From: Bradyrhizobium hipponense
Lineage (GTDB): Bacteria > Pseudomonadota > Alphaproteobacteria > Rhizobiales > Xanthobacteraceae
NCBI RefSeq assembly: GCF_008123965.1
Contig: NZ_VSTH01000087.1
Location: 1-64,000 of the forward strand
DNA: 64,000 nt
Reading direction: 5' to 3'
Position 1 is the first letter of the stretch. Each line of letters starts with the position of its first letter. The notes under the pieces are model-generated. The model was given only the letters and a program-made list of their open reading frames with translations, did no database searches and was not told where the DNA came from. Below, one piece after another: positions 52,880-61,827 of this stretch. Made by a program: the position numbers and the translations under genes.

Positions 52880-53605
52880 TCAGTAACGCGCGGCCACCGG
52901 GCCGGCCCAGTTGAAGCGGTAGTTGACGCCCGCCTTGACGGTATGGTCGTCGGTGGTGAAGTTGCCGGTGCCCGCCAGTGGGCCCCCCGTGAAGTGCGCG
53001 TCGCCGAAATTGTAGTACTGGTACTCGGCCTTTGCCGACCAGCTCGGCGCGAACATGTATTCGAGGCCGGCGCCGACGGTGTAGCCGTTGCGGTGATCGC
53101 CAGTGATGACGAAGGCGGTTGGCACGCCGCCGACAGTCACCTTCTCGTTGTTGTCCGAATAGGCGTAGCCGCCCTTCACGTAGAGCAGGCCTGGACCCCA
53201 GGTGTAGCCGACGCGGCCGGTGATCGAGCCGAGGCCGCGCTGGTCGTTGGTGTAGGCGACGCCGCCGGGGAACACCGCGCCGACGCTGCCGGAGAGCCAG
53301 GAATACTGGCCTTCGACGCCGACCACGAAGTTCGGGTTGAACTGCCAGTCCGCACCGACCTGCACGCCGCCGAGAAAGCGGCCGTTGCCGTTGTTGCCGG
53401 TAGAGAGGCCGCTGAAATTGTTGTCGCTGGAGAACGCGCCGCCGACATGGGCGCCGAGATAGAAACCGGTCCAATTGTAGATCGGCGCGGCATAGGCGGG
53501 TGCGGCCTTGTTGTAATAGGGGCGGGCGCCGAGATCGGCACCGAGGGCCGGCGCGGCCGCGCCCAGCACGATCAGCGCCACGGTCGCAAACAGAATCTTC
53601 TTCAT
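52880..53605 (-). CDS. Outer-membrane beta-barrel protein (Omp25/RopB-like)
   Basis: The 241-residue protein has a signal peptide (about 1-22, ending ALGAD) and an eight-stranded-barrel pattern. YNWTGFYLGAHVGGAF is the hallmark of the rhizobial/Brucella Omp25-Omp31 group, and GVNYRFNWAGPVAARY is a terminal strand. The start at 53605 (MKKILFATVAL) is preferred over 53821, with GGAG upstream; residues encoded before it are not protein-like. A strong terminator follows. Structural role in the outer membrane. Confidence 0.92.
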   Translation of the reverse strand: MKKILFATVALIVLGAAAPALGADLGARPYYNKAAPAYAAPIYNWTGFYLGAHVGGAFSSDNNFSGLSTGNNGNGRFLGGVQVGADWQFNPNFVVGVEGQYSWLSGSVGAVFPGGVAYTNDQRGLGSITGRVGYTWGPGLLYVKGGYAYSDNNEKVTVGGVPTAFVITGDHRNGYTVGAGLEYMFAPSWSAKAEYQYYNFGDAHFTGGPLAGTGNFTTDDHTVKAGVNYRFNWAGPVAARY

Positions 53606-53827
53606 AGTCCTAACTCCAACACTCAGGTCCCCGGCAGGCGCGCTTTCTGCGCCGTCGTTGTTTTGCAGATAGCCCGCTTTTGACGAAAATGCTGTCACAT
53701 GCATGGCACAGCGGCACCCAACGTAACTTATTGGGCTGTAAATGCTTTTTGTACTTAATGGCGACTTAAGAAATGCTGAAGGAAGGTTTAACTTTGAAGC
53801 TCGCAGGTAACTTGCGTGCATACCTCG

Positions 53828-54148
53828 TTAACCAAGACGCCGCAGCGCCTCGTCGCGCATCTGCGCGCGGAACGCCGCGCGACGCGCTGGCCGGTCTTCC
53901 TCGCGCACGTCGTGGCGATCGAAGACGTCGAAATTTTCCAGGATCGGATAGCGCTCGCTCGCCATGGCAAGCACGCGCAGCACCTTGGTCGCTGATGGCG
54001 TTGGGCCGCGCACCTCCCAGCGCCGGATGGTGTCGGCGCCGCCCTTCTCCGGTAATCCGCACAGCTTCGCCATGTCAGCTGCCGTGAGCTTCCGCTCGAG
54101 GGCCGCGGAGAGGTCGTCGCGGAGTTGCTTCAGTTCGGGGCCGGTCAT
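53828..54148 (-). CDS. Small helix-turn-helix protein
   Basis: The 106-residue protein contains a helix-turn-helix (about 22-48; TAADMAKLCGLPEKGGADTI with RRWEVRGPTPS), the XRE-like or DUF-type pattern in which the last helix reads the DNA. A basic/acidic C-terminal helix (about 80-105) follows. Its Shine-Dalgarno, GAGGTGA, lies in an inverted repeat (54150-54179) that could hide it, which points to self-control. It stands alone; targets unknown. Confidence 0.8.
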   Translation of the reverse strand: MTGPELKQLRDDLSAALERKLTAADMAKLCGLPEKGGADTIRRWEVRGPTPSATKVLRVLAMASERYPILENFDVFDRHDVREEDRPARRAAFRAQMRDEALRRLG

Positions 54149-54149
54149 G

Positions 54150-54179
54150 TCACCTCGTTACGCGAGATCGCCGAGGTGA
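54150..54179. promoter_or_regulatory. Shine-Dalgarno-sequestering inverted repeat
   Basis: TCACCTCG (54150-54157) and CGAGGTGA (54172-54179) are a perfect 8-bp inverted repeat. On the minus-strand mRNA the second arm is CGAGGTGA, the ribosome site one base before the ATG at 54148. The 14-base loop also contains GCGA/TCGC. Either an RNA switch or a protein-binding site is possible. Confidence 0.5.
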
Positions 54180-54333
54180 ATGCACTAGCGCTGATTCGGG
54201 TCCATCCGAAGGCGAGGAGCGTACACGGCGCGCCGCGGCACCTTCGTGCGCGCACGGAGTTATGATCGGGGTGCTATGGAAATCCTCCAATCAATCAACA
54301 GATGGCACAGCGGACCCGCAGAAGGGATCAGCC

Positions 54334-54618
54334 ATGACAACCATCAAATTCGCTATTGCTACACTCATCACTGCCGGACTGCTTGCCGCGCCCTTCGCGG
54401 CTGAAGCCAAGAAGTACCGGTCGAGCAGACACTACAGCACGCGCGTCGTGGCCCCGGCCTACGGGGGCGCCGCATCGCCGGCGCCGCAGCCCAGAGCGTC
54501 TTATGGGTCATCCGGACAGACGGTCGGCACGGTCACGGCGCCGTCGATCGGATCGTACAATTGGCCCTCGGTCGGCGTAACCAACGCGGTTCCCACCTGG
54601 AGCAACACCACCAGATAG
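54334..54618 (+). CDS. Small secreted protein
   Basis: The 94-residue protein begins MTTIKFAIATLITAGLLAAP with a clear signal peptide cleaved near AEA-KK. The mature part is basic and low in complexity (KKYRSSRHYSTRVVAPAYGG), rich in Ser, Pro and Gly, ending NAVPTWSNTTR. AGAAGGGA precedes the ATG. It resembles many short exported rhizobial proteins without a known role. Confidence 0.7.
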   Translation: MTTIKFAIATLITAGLLAAPFAAEAKKYRSSRHYSTRVVAPAYGGAASPAPQPRASYGSSGQTVGTVTAPSIGSYNWPSVGVTNAVPTWSNTTR

Positions 54619-54652
54619 GGACCACATTCTGCAAGACGTGAGCCGCTGCCGG

Positions 54653-55594
54653 TCAACGTGTGCCGGGCGCGAGGCCAGAGAGCAGGTAGAGCGCGACCAG
54701 CAATGTTGCGACTGACAGCATTGTCGTGATCGAGACCGTGGCCGCGACCAGCTTCTCCTCGACCTTGTGTTCGTGCGCGAGGACATACACGGTTTTCGCA
54801 GTCGGAACGGCCGCGCAGACGACGGCGGCGACCGTGTAGAGTGCATTGAGGCCCAGGACCGCACAGAGTCCGTAGACGATCAGCGGCATGATCACCAGTT
54901 TCACGACCGCGAGCGCGAACGATGTCTTCAGGTTAGACCGCAGTCCCTCGACGGACAGGCCGAGCCCGATCGCGAAGAGCGCACAGGGCGTGAGCGCCGC
55001 GGCGATCATATTCAGAAAGGCTGCGACCGGCGCCGGAATCGGCAGACCGGTGATTGCCCAGACGAGTCCGATGAGGGTCGACAGCACCATCGGATTGAGC
55101 AGAATCTGCTTCGCCAGCCCGGGAGAATCCGCAGCCGGCCCGCGCACTTGCTGCTTTTCCAGGAGAATGACCGTGATCGGAAACATCACGGCCGCCACGA
55201 ACAGTGTCGCAACCGCAGCCGGCAGAACGGCGGGCTGGCCGTAGATCGCGTGCAGGATCGGCAGCGCGACGAACCCGGTATTCGTCATCGCCGCTGCCAT
55301 TCCATGGATCGTGCTGCTGGCGAGATCGTGCTTGCCGCCCGCGCGGACGGCCAGGAAAACCAGCGCGAAGCAAACAAGCGAGCCGCCCCCGAATGCGAGC
55401 AGGAAGCGCCATTCCAGGAGATTGCGCGCCGCCTCCTGCGCGATCGTGACGATCAGCAGCGCAGGCATCGCCACGTTGTAGGCGAAATGCACCAGCGCGT
55501 CGGCCAGCGAGCGGGAGAGATAGCCGAGCTCGCCGGCGAGCCAGCCGGTGACGATGATCGCGAAAACGGGAAGAACGAGGCTGGCGACCTCCAT
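54653..55594 (-). CDS. AEC-family auxin-efflux-carrier-like transporter
   Basis: The 313-residue permease has ten helices in the two-fold pattern of the AEC/BART group. Features are LPVFAIIVTGWLAGELGYL at the start, NTGFVALPILHAIYG near the middle and PTAKTVYVLAHEH near the end. Such carriers move dicarboxylates, malonate or similar acids. The start at 55594 (MEVASLVLPV) follows a GGGGGAAA stretch. It is convergent with the small secreted protein gene. Confidence 0.9.
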   Translation of the reverse strand: MEVASLVLPVFAIIVTGWLAGELGYLSRSLADALVHFAYNVAMPALLIVTIAQEAARNLLEWRFLLAFGGGSLVCFALVFLAVRAGGKHDLASSTIHGMAAAMTNTGFVALPILHAIYGQPAVLPAAVATLFVAAVMFPITVILLEKQQVRGPAADSPGLAKQILLNPMVLSTLIGLVWAITGLPIPAPVAAFLNMIAAALTPCALFAIGLGLSVEGLRSNLKTSFALAVVKLVIMPLIVYGLCAVLGLNALYTVAAVVCAAVPTAKTVYVLAHEHKVEEKLVAATVSITTMLSVATLLVALYLLSGLAPGTR

Positions 55595-55748
55595 CTGGTT
55601 TCCCCCTTGCTGCCAACGGCCGCACTGCAGGTTACACCGGCGATGGAATGTCGTCACTGCCTAGCTCGAGCGGCTCTTGGCTCGAAAAAGTCCTCGTCGG
55701 TCCCCCGCTAACGCCAGGCGGCTCGAATCCTTCAGCGGGCCTGCTACT

Positions 55749-55958
55749 CTAAATTCCCCGGCCGCTTTGTTGACCGATAACGCAGCGCCATGCCGCCAGG
55801 CGTTCGGCCGGATGCTGGTTCATCCACTCGGCGAGCTGCGGCGCGCCCATCAGGCAGGACTGCACCGAGACCTGGGCAAAGTCCGAGGTGGTGACGATCT
55901 GCTCGTGACAATTGGCCGGAGACGCGAGACTGCAGAGCACGGCGATGATCTTGATCAC
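55749..55958 (-). CDS. Small exported protein, coupled to upstream gene
   Basis: The 69-residue protein starts with GTG overlapping the previous stop as GTGA. A short hydrophobic stretch (IKIIAVLCSLASPANC) forms a signal peptide or lipobox-like anchor, followed by HEQIVTTSDFAQVSVQSCLM and a helix around QLAEWMNQHPAERLAAWRCV. Three cysteines outside the leader may pair. The composition is protein-like, and coupling to the 58-codon gene upstream supports reality. Function unknown. Confidence 0.7.
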   Translation of the reverse strand: MIKIIAVLCSLASPANCHEQIVTTSDFAQVSVQSCLMGAPQLAEWMNQHPAERLAAWRCVIGQQSGRGI

Positions 55959-56131
55959 GACAGGTTACCTCTGTCGCCGCCGATGAATGCGCGGCCAACC
56001 ATCGTTTTATCCTGCTCTTCGCTGGCCGGATCGGCCGCCGGGAAGATGCTGTCGTAGATGGCGCGTGCCTCCTGAATGAGGCGTACTCGCTCGCGCTCGG
56101 ACCTCGAGACAAACTGAATAATTTCGCCCAT
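55955..56131 (-). CDS. Very short protein of unknown function
   Basis: This 58-codon gene starts with ATG after CCGGAGCC and its TGA overlaps the GTG of the next gene. The protein, beginning MGEIIQFVSRSERERVRLIQ, is a charged helix with a conserved-looking EARAIYDSIFPAADPAS tail and no signal peptide. It is too short for most open-frame cut-offs. It looks like a cytoplasmic partner or regulator of the small exported protein, but this is inference. Confidence 0.65.
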   Translation of the reverse strand: MGEIIQFVSRSERERVRLIQEARAIYDSIFPAADPASEEQDKTMVGRAFIGGDRGNLS

Positions 56132-56426
56132 GTTGGCTCCGGATATCAGTTAACAAGTCCATCATCATGAGATGACGTTGATCATGTTAACGCCATCTAT
56201 GGTGCCGCCTTTGGCTTTGAAACCGCGCGGCCAGTCACGACGGCATAACAAGCGCGTGACCGCGCCCCGCAAGCGACCGGATGCTGGGGTCTACTTACCC
56301 CCCTGCGGTGATCAGCAGGGGCAGTCTCACAAGGCAAATGCTGCTGGATCAAATATGTTTCGCGCCGTGCAGCGAGCAAGTTTTTGGAACCATCGCAAAG
56401 TTTGCGAACCCGCCACGACGGATCTC

Positions 56427-58046
56427 TCACGCCGCCGTCGCGCGCTCCTTTTGCCCTGGCACAGCCGCAAGCAGCTCACGCGTATAGGCGTGCTCGGGCG
56501 CGGCGAAGAGCTGCGCGGTCGGCTTCAGCTCGACGATAGCGCCGCGCTGCATCACCGCGATGCGGTCGCAGATTTGGGCAGCGACGCGTAAGTCGTGAGT
56601 GATGAACAGCATTGAGAGTCCGAGCCGCGCCTTGAGGTCTTCAAGCAGTCTCAGCACCTGAGCTTGCACGGAGACGTCGAGCGCGGAGACGGCTTCATCG
56701 GCGACGATGATCTCCGGCTCGAGCGCCAGTGCGCGCGCGATGCCGACGCGCTGGCGCTGGCCGCCGGAGAATTCATGCGGGTAGCGATCGAGCGCGCCGG
56801 CATCCAGCCCCACCATCTTGAGCAGATCGCGGGCGCGGTCGAACGCCGCCTTCGGTTCGACGCCGGCTGCGATCGGGCCGTCGGCGATGATGTGGCCGAT
56901 CTTGCGGCGCGGATTGAGCGAGGCGAACGGATCCTGAAAGATCATCTGAATGCGATGGCGCTCGGCGCGCAGTGCCTTGCCCGACAACGAGGTGAGATCG
57001 GTTTCGCCGATCCGCACTGTGCCGCGATCGGCCTCGATCAGCCGCATCACGAGGCGCGCGACCGACGATTTGCCGGAGCCGGACTCGCCGACGAGGCCGA
57101 GCGTCTCGCCCTTCAGAATCGTGAAGTTGACTTCGCGCGCGGCATCGACGCGGCGGTCCTGGCGAAACCAGCCGCCCGAAGTGACATAGGTCTTGTCCAG
57201 CCCGATCACCTCGACGGCCTTGGCCTGATCGTCCAACGGCACGCGCGCCGGTGGGGCCATGGTCGGCACGGCCGCGAGCAGCGCCTTGGTGTAGTCGTGC
57301 TGCGGCTCGTTGAAGACAGCGCTGGCGGGTCCTTCCTCGACGACCTTGCCATGCCTGAGCACCACGACCTGATCGGCGATGTCTGCGACCACGCCGAAAT
57401 CATGGGTGATGAACATCACCGCCATATTGCGATTACGCTGGAGATTGCGGATCAGCTTCAGGATCTGCGCCTGCGTGGTGACGTCGAGCGCGGTGGTCGG
57501 CTCGTCCGCGACCAGCACCGCGGGCTCCAGCGCGAGCGCCATCGCGATCATGGCGCGCTGGCGCTGGCCGCCGGAGAGCTGGTGTGGATAGGCGCGCACG
57601 ATACGCTCGGGGTCCGGCAGGCCGACCTCGCGCGCCAGCGACAGCGCCTTGGCACGTCGCTCTCTCGGCGTGAGCAGGCCGTGGGCCTCGAACATCTCCG
57701 CCATCTGGTCGCCGATCCGCATCAGCGGATTGAGCGCGGTCATCGGCTCCTGAAAGATCATCGCGAGCCGGCGGCCGCGCAGATCGCGCCAACCGTCGTC
57801 GTCGAGCTTGAGCAGGTCGCGGCCTTCGAACATGATCTCGCCGGAGTTGACGGAGACCGTGTCCGGCAGCAGGCCCATCAGCGCATGCGCGCACATCGAT
57901 TTGCCGGAGCCGGACTCGCCGACGACGCAGACGATCTTGCCGGCTTGCAGATCCAGCGAGACGCCATCGACCGCGAAGGGACGCTCGGCGCCCTTGGGCA
58001 GCGCGATCCGCAAGTTCTTGATCGAGACAGCGGGCGGGGCGGTCAT
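56427..58046 (-). CDS. Peptide/nickel-type ABC transporter, fused double ATPase
   Basis: The 539-residue protein fuses two ATPase domains of the DppD and DppF type. Each has its own Walker A (VGESGSGKSMCAHALMG and VGESGSGKSSVARLVMR) and signature (HQLSGGQRQRAMIAMAL, HEFSGGQRQRVGIARAL) with LVADEPTTALDV and IVADEAVSALDV Walker B; the second has Ala in place of Pro after DE. It powers import for the two permeases just upstream. It starts two bases after the stop of the permease gene. The last gene of the operon. Confidence 0.93.
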   Translation of the reverse strand: MTAPPAVSIKNLRIALPKGAERPFAVDGVSLDLQAGKIVCVVGESGSGKSMCAHALMGLLPDTVSVNSGEIMFEGRDLLKLDDDGWRDLRGRRLAMIFQEPMTALNPLMRIGDQMAEMFEAHGLLTPRERRAKALSLAREVGLPDPERIVRAYPHQLSGGQRQRAMIAMALALEPAVLVADEPTTALDVTTQAQILKLIRNLQRNRNMAVMFITHDFGVVADIADQVVVLRHGKVVEEGPASAVFNEPQHDYTKALLAAVPTMAPPARVPLDDQAKAVEVIGLDKTYVTSGGWFRQDRRVDAAREVNFTILKGETLGLVGESGSGKSSVARLVMRLIEADRGTVRIGETDLTSLSGKALRAERHRIQMIFQDPFASLNPRRKIGHIIADGPIAAGVEPKAAFDRARDLLKMVGLDAGALDRYPHEFSGGQRQRVGIARALALEPEIIVADEAVSALDVSVQAQVLRLLEDLKARLGLSMLFITHDLRVAAQICDRIAVMQRGAIVELKPTAQLFAAPEHAYTRELLAAVPGQKERATAA

Positions 58047-58048
58047 GA

Positions 58049-58888
58049 TCAGCGTCCCTCCCGCGACAGCCGCGGATTGAGCGCATCGTTGAGGCCTTCG
58101 CCGATCAGGTTCAGGCCGAGCACCGAAATCAGGATAGCGACGCCGGGAAACACTGTGATCCACCAGGCCTGGCGGATCACGGTGCGGCCGGCGCCGACCA
58201 TGTAGCCCCAGGAGATCAAATTGGGATCGCCGAGGCCGAGGAACGCCAGCGAGGATTCCAAGAGGATCGCGGTTGCGACCATCAGCGAGGCCAGCACGAT
58301 CACCGGCGACAATGCGTTCGGCAAAATCTCGCGCAGGATGATCCAGGTGTTGCTCTGGCCGGTGACCACGGCAGCCTGGACATATTCCCGGGTGCGCAGC
58401 GACAGCACTTCGCCGCGCACGAGGCGCGCGACCGGCGGCCAGCTCACCACCGCGATCGAGGCCACGATCGAGGAGATCGAGGGCTGCAGGATCGCGACCA
58501 GAACGATCGCGAGCGCGAAGCTCGGAATGGTCTGGAAGAATTCGGTGAAGCGCATCAATGCGTCGTCGACCTTGCCGCCGAAATAGCCGGCCATGGCACC
58601 GACCGGCACGCCGACGATCAGCGCCGCCAGTGTCGAGACGAGGCCGACGAGCAAGGAAACGCGTGCGCCGAAGATCATGCCGGCGAACACGTCGCGGCCG
58701 AGTGCATCGGTGCCGAGCGGCACGGTCGCGAGCGTGAAGGGCGGCAGGAACGGCCGCTGCACCATGCGCCAGGGCGAGTTCGGGAACAGCAGCGGCCCGA
58801 ACACCGCAACCGCGATCGCGAGCACGAGGATGATGAGCCCGATGACGCCGCTCGGACTGCGCAGCATCGATTTCCAGAACTGTTTCAT
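58049..58888 (-). CDS. ABC transporter permease (DppC/OppC type)
   Basis: The 279-residue permease has an N-terminal helix (GVIGLIILVLAIAVAVFGPL) and the binding-protein-dependent transport domain with EYVQAAVVTGQSNTWIILRE, the EAA coupling loop. The start at 58888 (MKQFWKSMLRSPSG) is fixed by ATGA overlap with the preceding permease stop (58885). The second half of the membrane channel. Substrate class is peptide, nickel or similar; not resolved. Confidence 0.93.
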   Translation of the reverse strand: MKQFWKSMLRSPSGVIGLIILVLAIAVAVFGPLLFPNSPWRMVQRPFLPPFTLATVPLGTDALGRDVFAGMIFGARVSLLVGLVSTLAALIVGVPVGAMAGYFGGKVDDALMRFTEFFQTIPSFALAIVLVAILQPSISSIVASIAVVSWPPVARLVRGEVLSLRTREYVQAAVVTGQSNTWIILREILPNALSPVIVLASLMVATAILLESSLAFLGLGDPNLISWGYMVGAGRTVIRQAWWITVFPGVAILISVLGLNLIGEGLNDALNPRLSREGR

Positions 58889-59856
58889 GTGGCGTATTCG
58901 ATGCGCGGATCGACCAGGCGATAGACCAGGTCGGTGATGAGGTTGAAGATCAGCACCATGGCGGAGCAGATCACGAAGACGCCGAGCAGCAGATTGTAGT
59001 CCCGCTGCAATAGCGCGTCGTACATCAGGCGTCCGATGCCGGGCCAGGCGAACACGGTCTCGGTGATGACGGCGCCGCCGATCAGCGTGCCGGAATGCAC
59101 GCCGGCAAGCGTCACCACCGGCAGCAGCGCGTTGCGCAGCACGTGGCGGCGCTGGATCACGGCGTCTGAAAGGCCCTTGGCGCGCGCGGTCTTGACGAAG
59201 TCGAGCCGCTTTACTTCCAGCATCGAAGCCCGCGTCATGCGGGTATAGGTCGCCATGAAGAACAGGCCGAGCGTCATCGCCGGCATGATGAGATGTTTTG
59301 CGACGTCGATCACATGGGCAAGGCCGGTCAAGTTGGCGCCGACCGTCTCGTAGCCGAAGCTCGGCAGCCACTCCATGGTGACCGAGAACAGCAGAATGCC
59401 CATCAGCGCCACCCAGAAGATCGGCATGGCGTAGAAGATCAGCGCGAACACGGTGATGGCGGTGTCAAGGAAGGTTCCGGCGAAGCGCGCCGCGAAGGTG
59501 CCGAAGAGGACACCGAGCATGAGCGAGATCGTGAAAGCCGTCAGCGTCAGCAAGAGCGTCGCCGGCAGCCGCTCCAGGATCAGCTTCGACACCGGCGCCT
59601 GCTGGCGGAAGGAGAAACCGAGATCGAGCGTGGCGATGCCCTTGACGTAGATGAAGAGCTGCTCGGGCAGCGGTTTGTCGAGGCCGAATTTTTCCCGCAG
59701 CTGCTGGACGAAGATCTGGTCGCTGGCCCCCGCCTCGCCGGCCATCACGACCGCGGGGTCGCCGGGCGCAAGCCGGATCAGGAAGAAATTGAGGACGACG
59801 ATCGCGAGCAGGACGATCACGCCCTTTGCGACACGCTGAGCGACGAAGGAGAGCAT
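58885..59856 (-). CDS. ABC transporter permease (DppB/OppB type)
   Basis: The 323-residue permease begins MLSFVAQRVAKGVIVLLAIV, typical of DppB, and has the periplasmic block REKFGLDKPLPEQLFIYVKG before the channel. The EAA loop is DFVKTARAKGLSDAVIQRRHV. About six helices. It overlaps the DppC-like gene by four bases. A long palindromic repeat separates it from the binding-protein gene upstream. Confidence 0.93.
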   Translation of the reverse strand: MLSFVAQRVAKGVIVLLAIVVLNFFLIRLAPGDPAVVMAGEAGASDQIFVQQLREKFGLDKPLPEQLFIYVKGIATLDLGFSFRQQAPVSKLILERLPATLLLTLTAFTISLMLGVLFGTFAARFAGTFLDTAITVFALIFYAMPIFWVALMGILLFSVTMEWLPSFGYETVGANLTGLAHVIDVAKHLIMPAMTLGLFFMATYTRMTRASMLEVKRLDFVKTARAKGLSDAVIQRRHVLRNALLPVVTLAGVHSGTLIGGAVITETVFAWPGIGRLMYDALLQRDYNLLLGVFVICSAMVLIFNLITDLVYRLVDPRIEYAT

Positions 59857-59904
59857 CTAGGAAGTCATATCTTGTAGCGTGACCTGAGGCCACGGTGACG
59901 GTGA

Positions 59905-60048
59905 ACTCCCTCGCCCCGCTTGCGGGGAGAGGGTTGGGTGAGGGGGAGTCTCCGCAAGGGTAACAGCAGTTGGATTCGCGGAGACTCCCCCTCACCCGAA
60001 TGTGCGCCATGCGCACATTCGACCTCTCCCCGCACGCGGGGAGAGGTG
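59905..60048. repeat. Palindromic repeat (CTCCCTCGCCCCGC variant) in an ABC operon
   Basis: CCCCGCTTGCGGGGAGAGGG at the left and CCTCTCCCCGCACGCGGGG at the right are the family hairpins. Between them GGGGGAGTCTCCGC pairs with GCGGAGACTCCCCC, and AATGTGCGC with GCGCACATT. It fills the gap between the binding-protein gene and the first permease gene of one operon, where such structures often stabilise the upstream message. Confidence 0.85.
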
Positions 60049-60061
60049 AAGGAGCACGCCC

Positions 60062-61612
60062 TCACTTGTCGAGCCATGCGTCCTTGAAGCCGTCATTGAC
60101 CCCGATCCCGGTGGTGATCAGGTTCTTGACCTTGCAGCGCGTGATGGTCGGGAATTGCAGCTCGAGCATCCAGGCCACCGGCACGTCCTCGACCAGGATC
60201 TTTTGCGCCTTCTCGTAGATCTCCTTGCGCTTGGAATCCGGCGTTGCGACGGCGCCGTCGGCAAACAGCTTGTCGATCTCGGGATTGGAGTAGCCTTCGA
60301 CGTTGTTGAAGACCTGGCCCTTCGCGATCGCGCTGGAGACGTAGTTGCGGCCGACGCCGAGCGCGGGATCGCCGTACTGGTAGAGATAGGTGAAGGCGAT
60401 GTCGTAGTCCCAGTCGCCGATCTTCTGGTTGCCGCCGGCAACGTCGGTGGCGATCGTCTCGATGTTCATGCCGACGTCCTGGAGGTTCTGCTTCACCGCT
60501 TCACCCCAGCGCTGCCAGGTCTCGCCATAGGCGAGCGGCAGCATGCGGATCTTCTCGCCCTTGTAGCCGGCTTCCTTCAACAGCGCCTTGGCCTTGGCCG
60601 GATCATAGGGATATTTCGGCACGTCATCGGTGTAATACTTGATGGTCGAGGCGGACGGGCCGGTCGCGACCTTGCCAAGTCCGTTCCAGATCACGTCCTT
60701 GGCGAAGTCGCGATCGATCGCATACATGACAGCCTGACGCACCCGCTTGTCCGCGAGCGGACCCTGGCGGTTGTTCAGCCACAACCAGGCCAGCGGCGAA
60801 AAGAACTCCCAGCCGGCGCCGGTAACGCAGGTGTCCTTCAGCTTGGACAGCCGCGGCACGTCGAAATTCTCGACCGAGCCGCCGGGCAGCACGTCGACCT
60901 TGCCTGTTTCGTATGCCACCGAGCGCGCGGCGGCGTCCGGGATGACCTGCCAGTAGATCTCGTCGAGATAGGGCTTGCCCTTCTCGTAATAGTGCGGGTT
61001 CTTGACCAGGCGGATGAACGAGCCCTTCTGCCATTCCTTGAACATGAAGGGGCCGGTGCCGATCGGCGCATTGTTGTAGGGGTTGGTCTTGAAGTCGGTG
61101 CCTTCGTAGAGATGCTTCGGCACCATCGGCATCGAGCCGACCTCAAAGATGCCGAGGAACGGGCCGAACGGCTGCTTCAGCGTGAACACGACGGTGTAGT
61201 CGTCGGGCGCCTCGACCTTGTCGACCTGCATGAGGTTGTTGCGGGCGCGCGCGTGGGTCTGCTTCAGCATCTCGATCGAGAACAGCACGTCGGCGGCGGT
61301 GAAGGGCTTGCCGTCGTGCCAAGTCACCCCCTTCCTAAGCTTGAAGGTGTAGGTCTTGGCGTCTTCGCTGACGCTCCAGCTCTCGGCCAGCTCCGGCTGC
61401 GGCTCGAGCTTGGGGCTGTAGCGCAGCAGGCCCTCGAAGATGTTGCCCGACACCATCTGGACCGGCCCGTTCTGGACCATCGCAAGCATCAAGCCGGGCG
61501 GCTCGGGCTGGATCACGGCATTGATCACGCCCCCCGTTTTGGGCTCTTGCGCCAGCGCCAAGGTGGTGAGGCCGCAAGCCAGGAGGATACCGAGCAACAC
61601 TCGTTTTGACAT
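60062..61612 (-). CDS. ABC transporter substrate-binding protein (family 5)
   Basis: The 516-residue periplasmic protein has a signal peptide (about 1-22, ending LALAQ) and the family-5 solute-binding fold (LAESWSVSEDAKTYTFKLRK is the signature region; FTAADVLFSIEML follows). Such proteins deliver peptides, nickel, opines or similar to DppBC-type permeases. It is the first gene of the operon and the TetR gene is divergent. The ligand cannot be read from sequence. Confidence 0.93.
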   Translation of the reverse strand: MSKRVLLGILLACGLTTLALAQEPKTGGVINAVIQPEPPGLMLAMVQNGPVQMVSGNIFEGLLRYSPKLEPQPELAESWSVSEDAKTYTFKLRKGVTWHDGKPFTAADVLFSIEMLKQTHARARNNLMQVDKVEAPDDYTVVFTLKQPFGPFLGIFEVGSMPMVPKHLYEGTDFKTNPYNNAPIGTGPFMFKEWQKGSFIRLVKNPHYYEKGKPYLDEIYWQVIPDAAARSVAYETGKVDVLPGGSVENFDVPRLSKLKDTCVTGAGWEFFSPLAWLWLNNRQGPLADKRVRQAVMYAIDRDFAKDVIWNGLGKVATGPSASTIKYYTDDVPKYPYDPAKAKALLKEAGYKGEKIRMLPLAYGETWQRWGEAVKQNLQDVGMNIETIATDVAGGNQKIGDWDYDIAFTYLYQYGDPALGVGRNYVSSAIAKGQVFNNVEGYSNPEIDKLFADGAVATPDSKRKEIYEKAQKILVEDVPVAWMLELQFPTITRCKVKNLITTGIGVNDGFKDAWLDK

Positions 61613-61827
61613 GTCGTATCTTTCTCAAGCGAGACCAGCCGTAAAGGCTTCGCACGTCATGGCGCGCGAAGCTACGGCCGTCCCATCCCAGTCCCCATCC
61701 GATATCAAGGCTCACATAGTCTCGTTCGACGCCGCAAGATGAAAGTCTCGACAGTGTTCGCACAAAAAATGTACAGCGCGTGCCGTTTTCACTTGATTCA
61801 CGGTCCTGTCATGGAGACAAGTCGGCC

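Noticed and set aside
56393..56407. TCGCAAAGTTTGCGA palindrome after the ABC operon
   Set aside because: It is short and has no T-run, so it does not make a convincing terminator; no nearby start codon would make it an operator.
56172..56591. Plus-strand open frame upstream of and overlapping the ABC ATPase gene
   Set aside because: It overlaps the clear 3' end of the ATPase on the other strand and has no protein-like pattern.
58049..59371. Extended open frame upstream of the DppC-like permease
   Set aside because: The extra 161 codons lie inside the DppB-like gene in another frame and are arginine-rich; the ATGA overlap sets the start at 58888.
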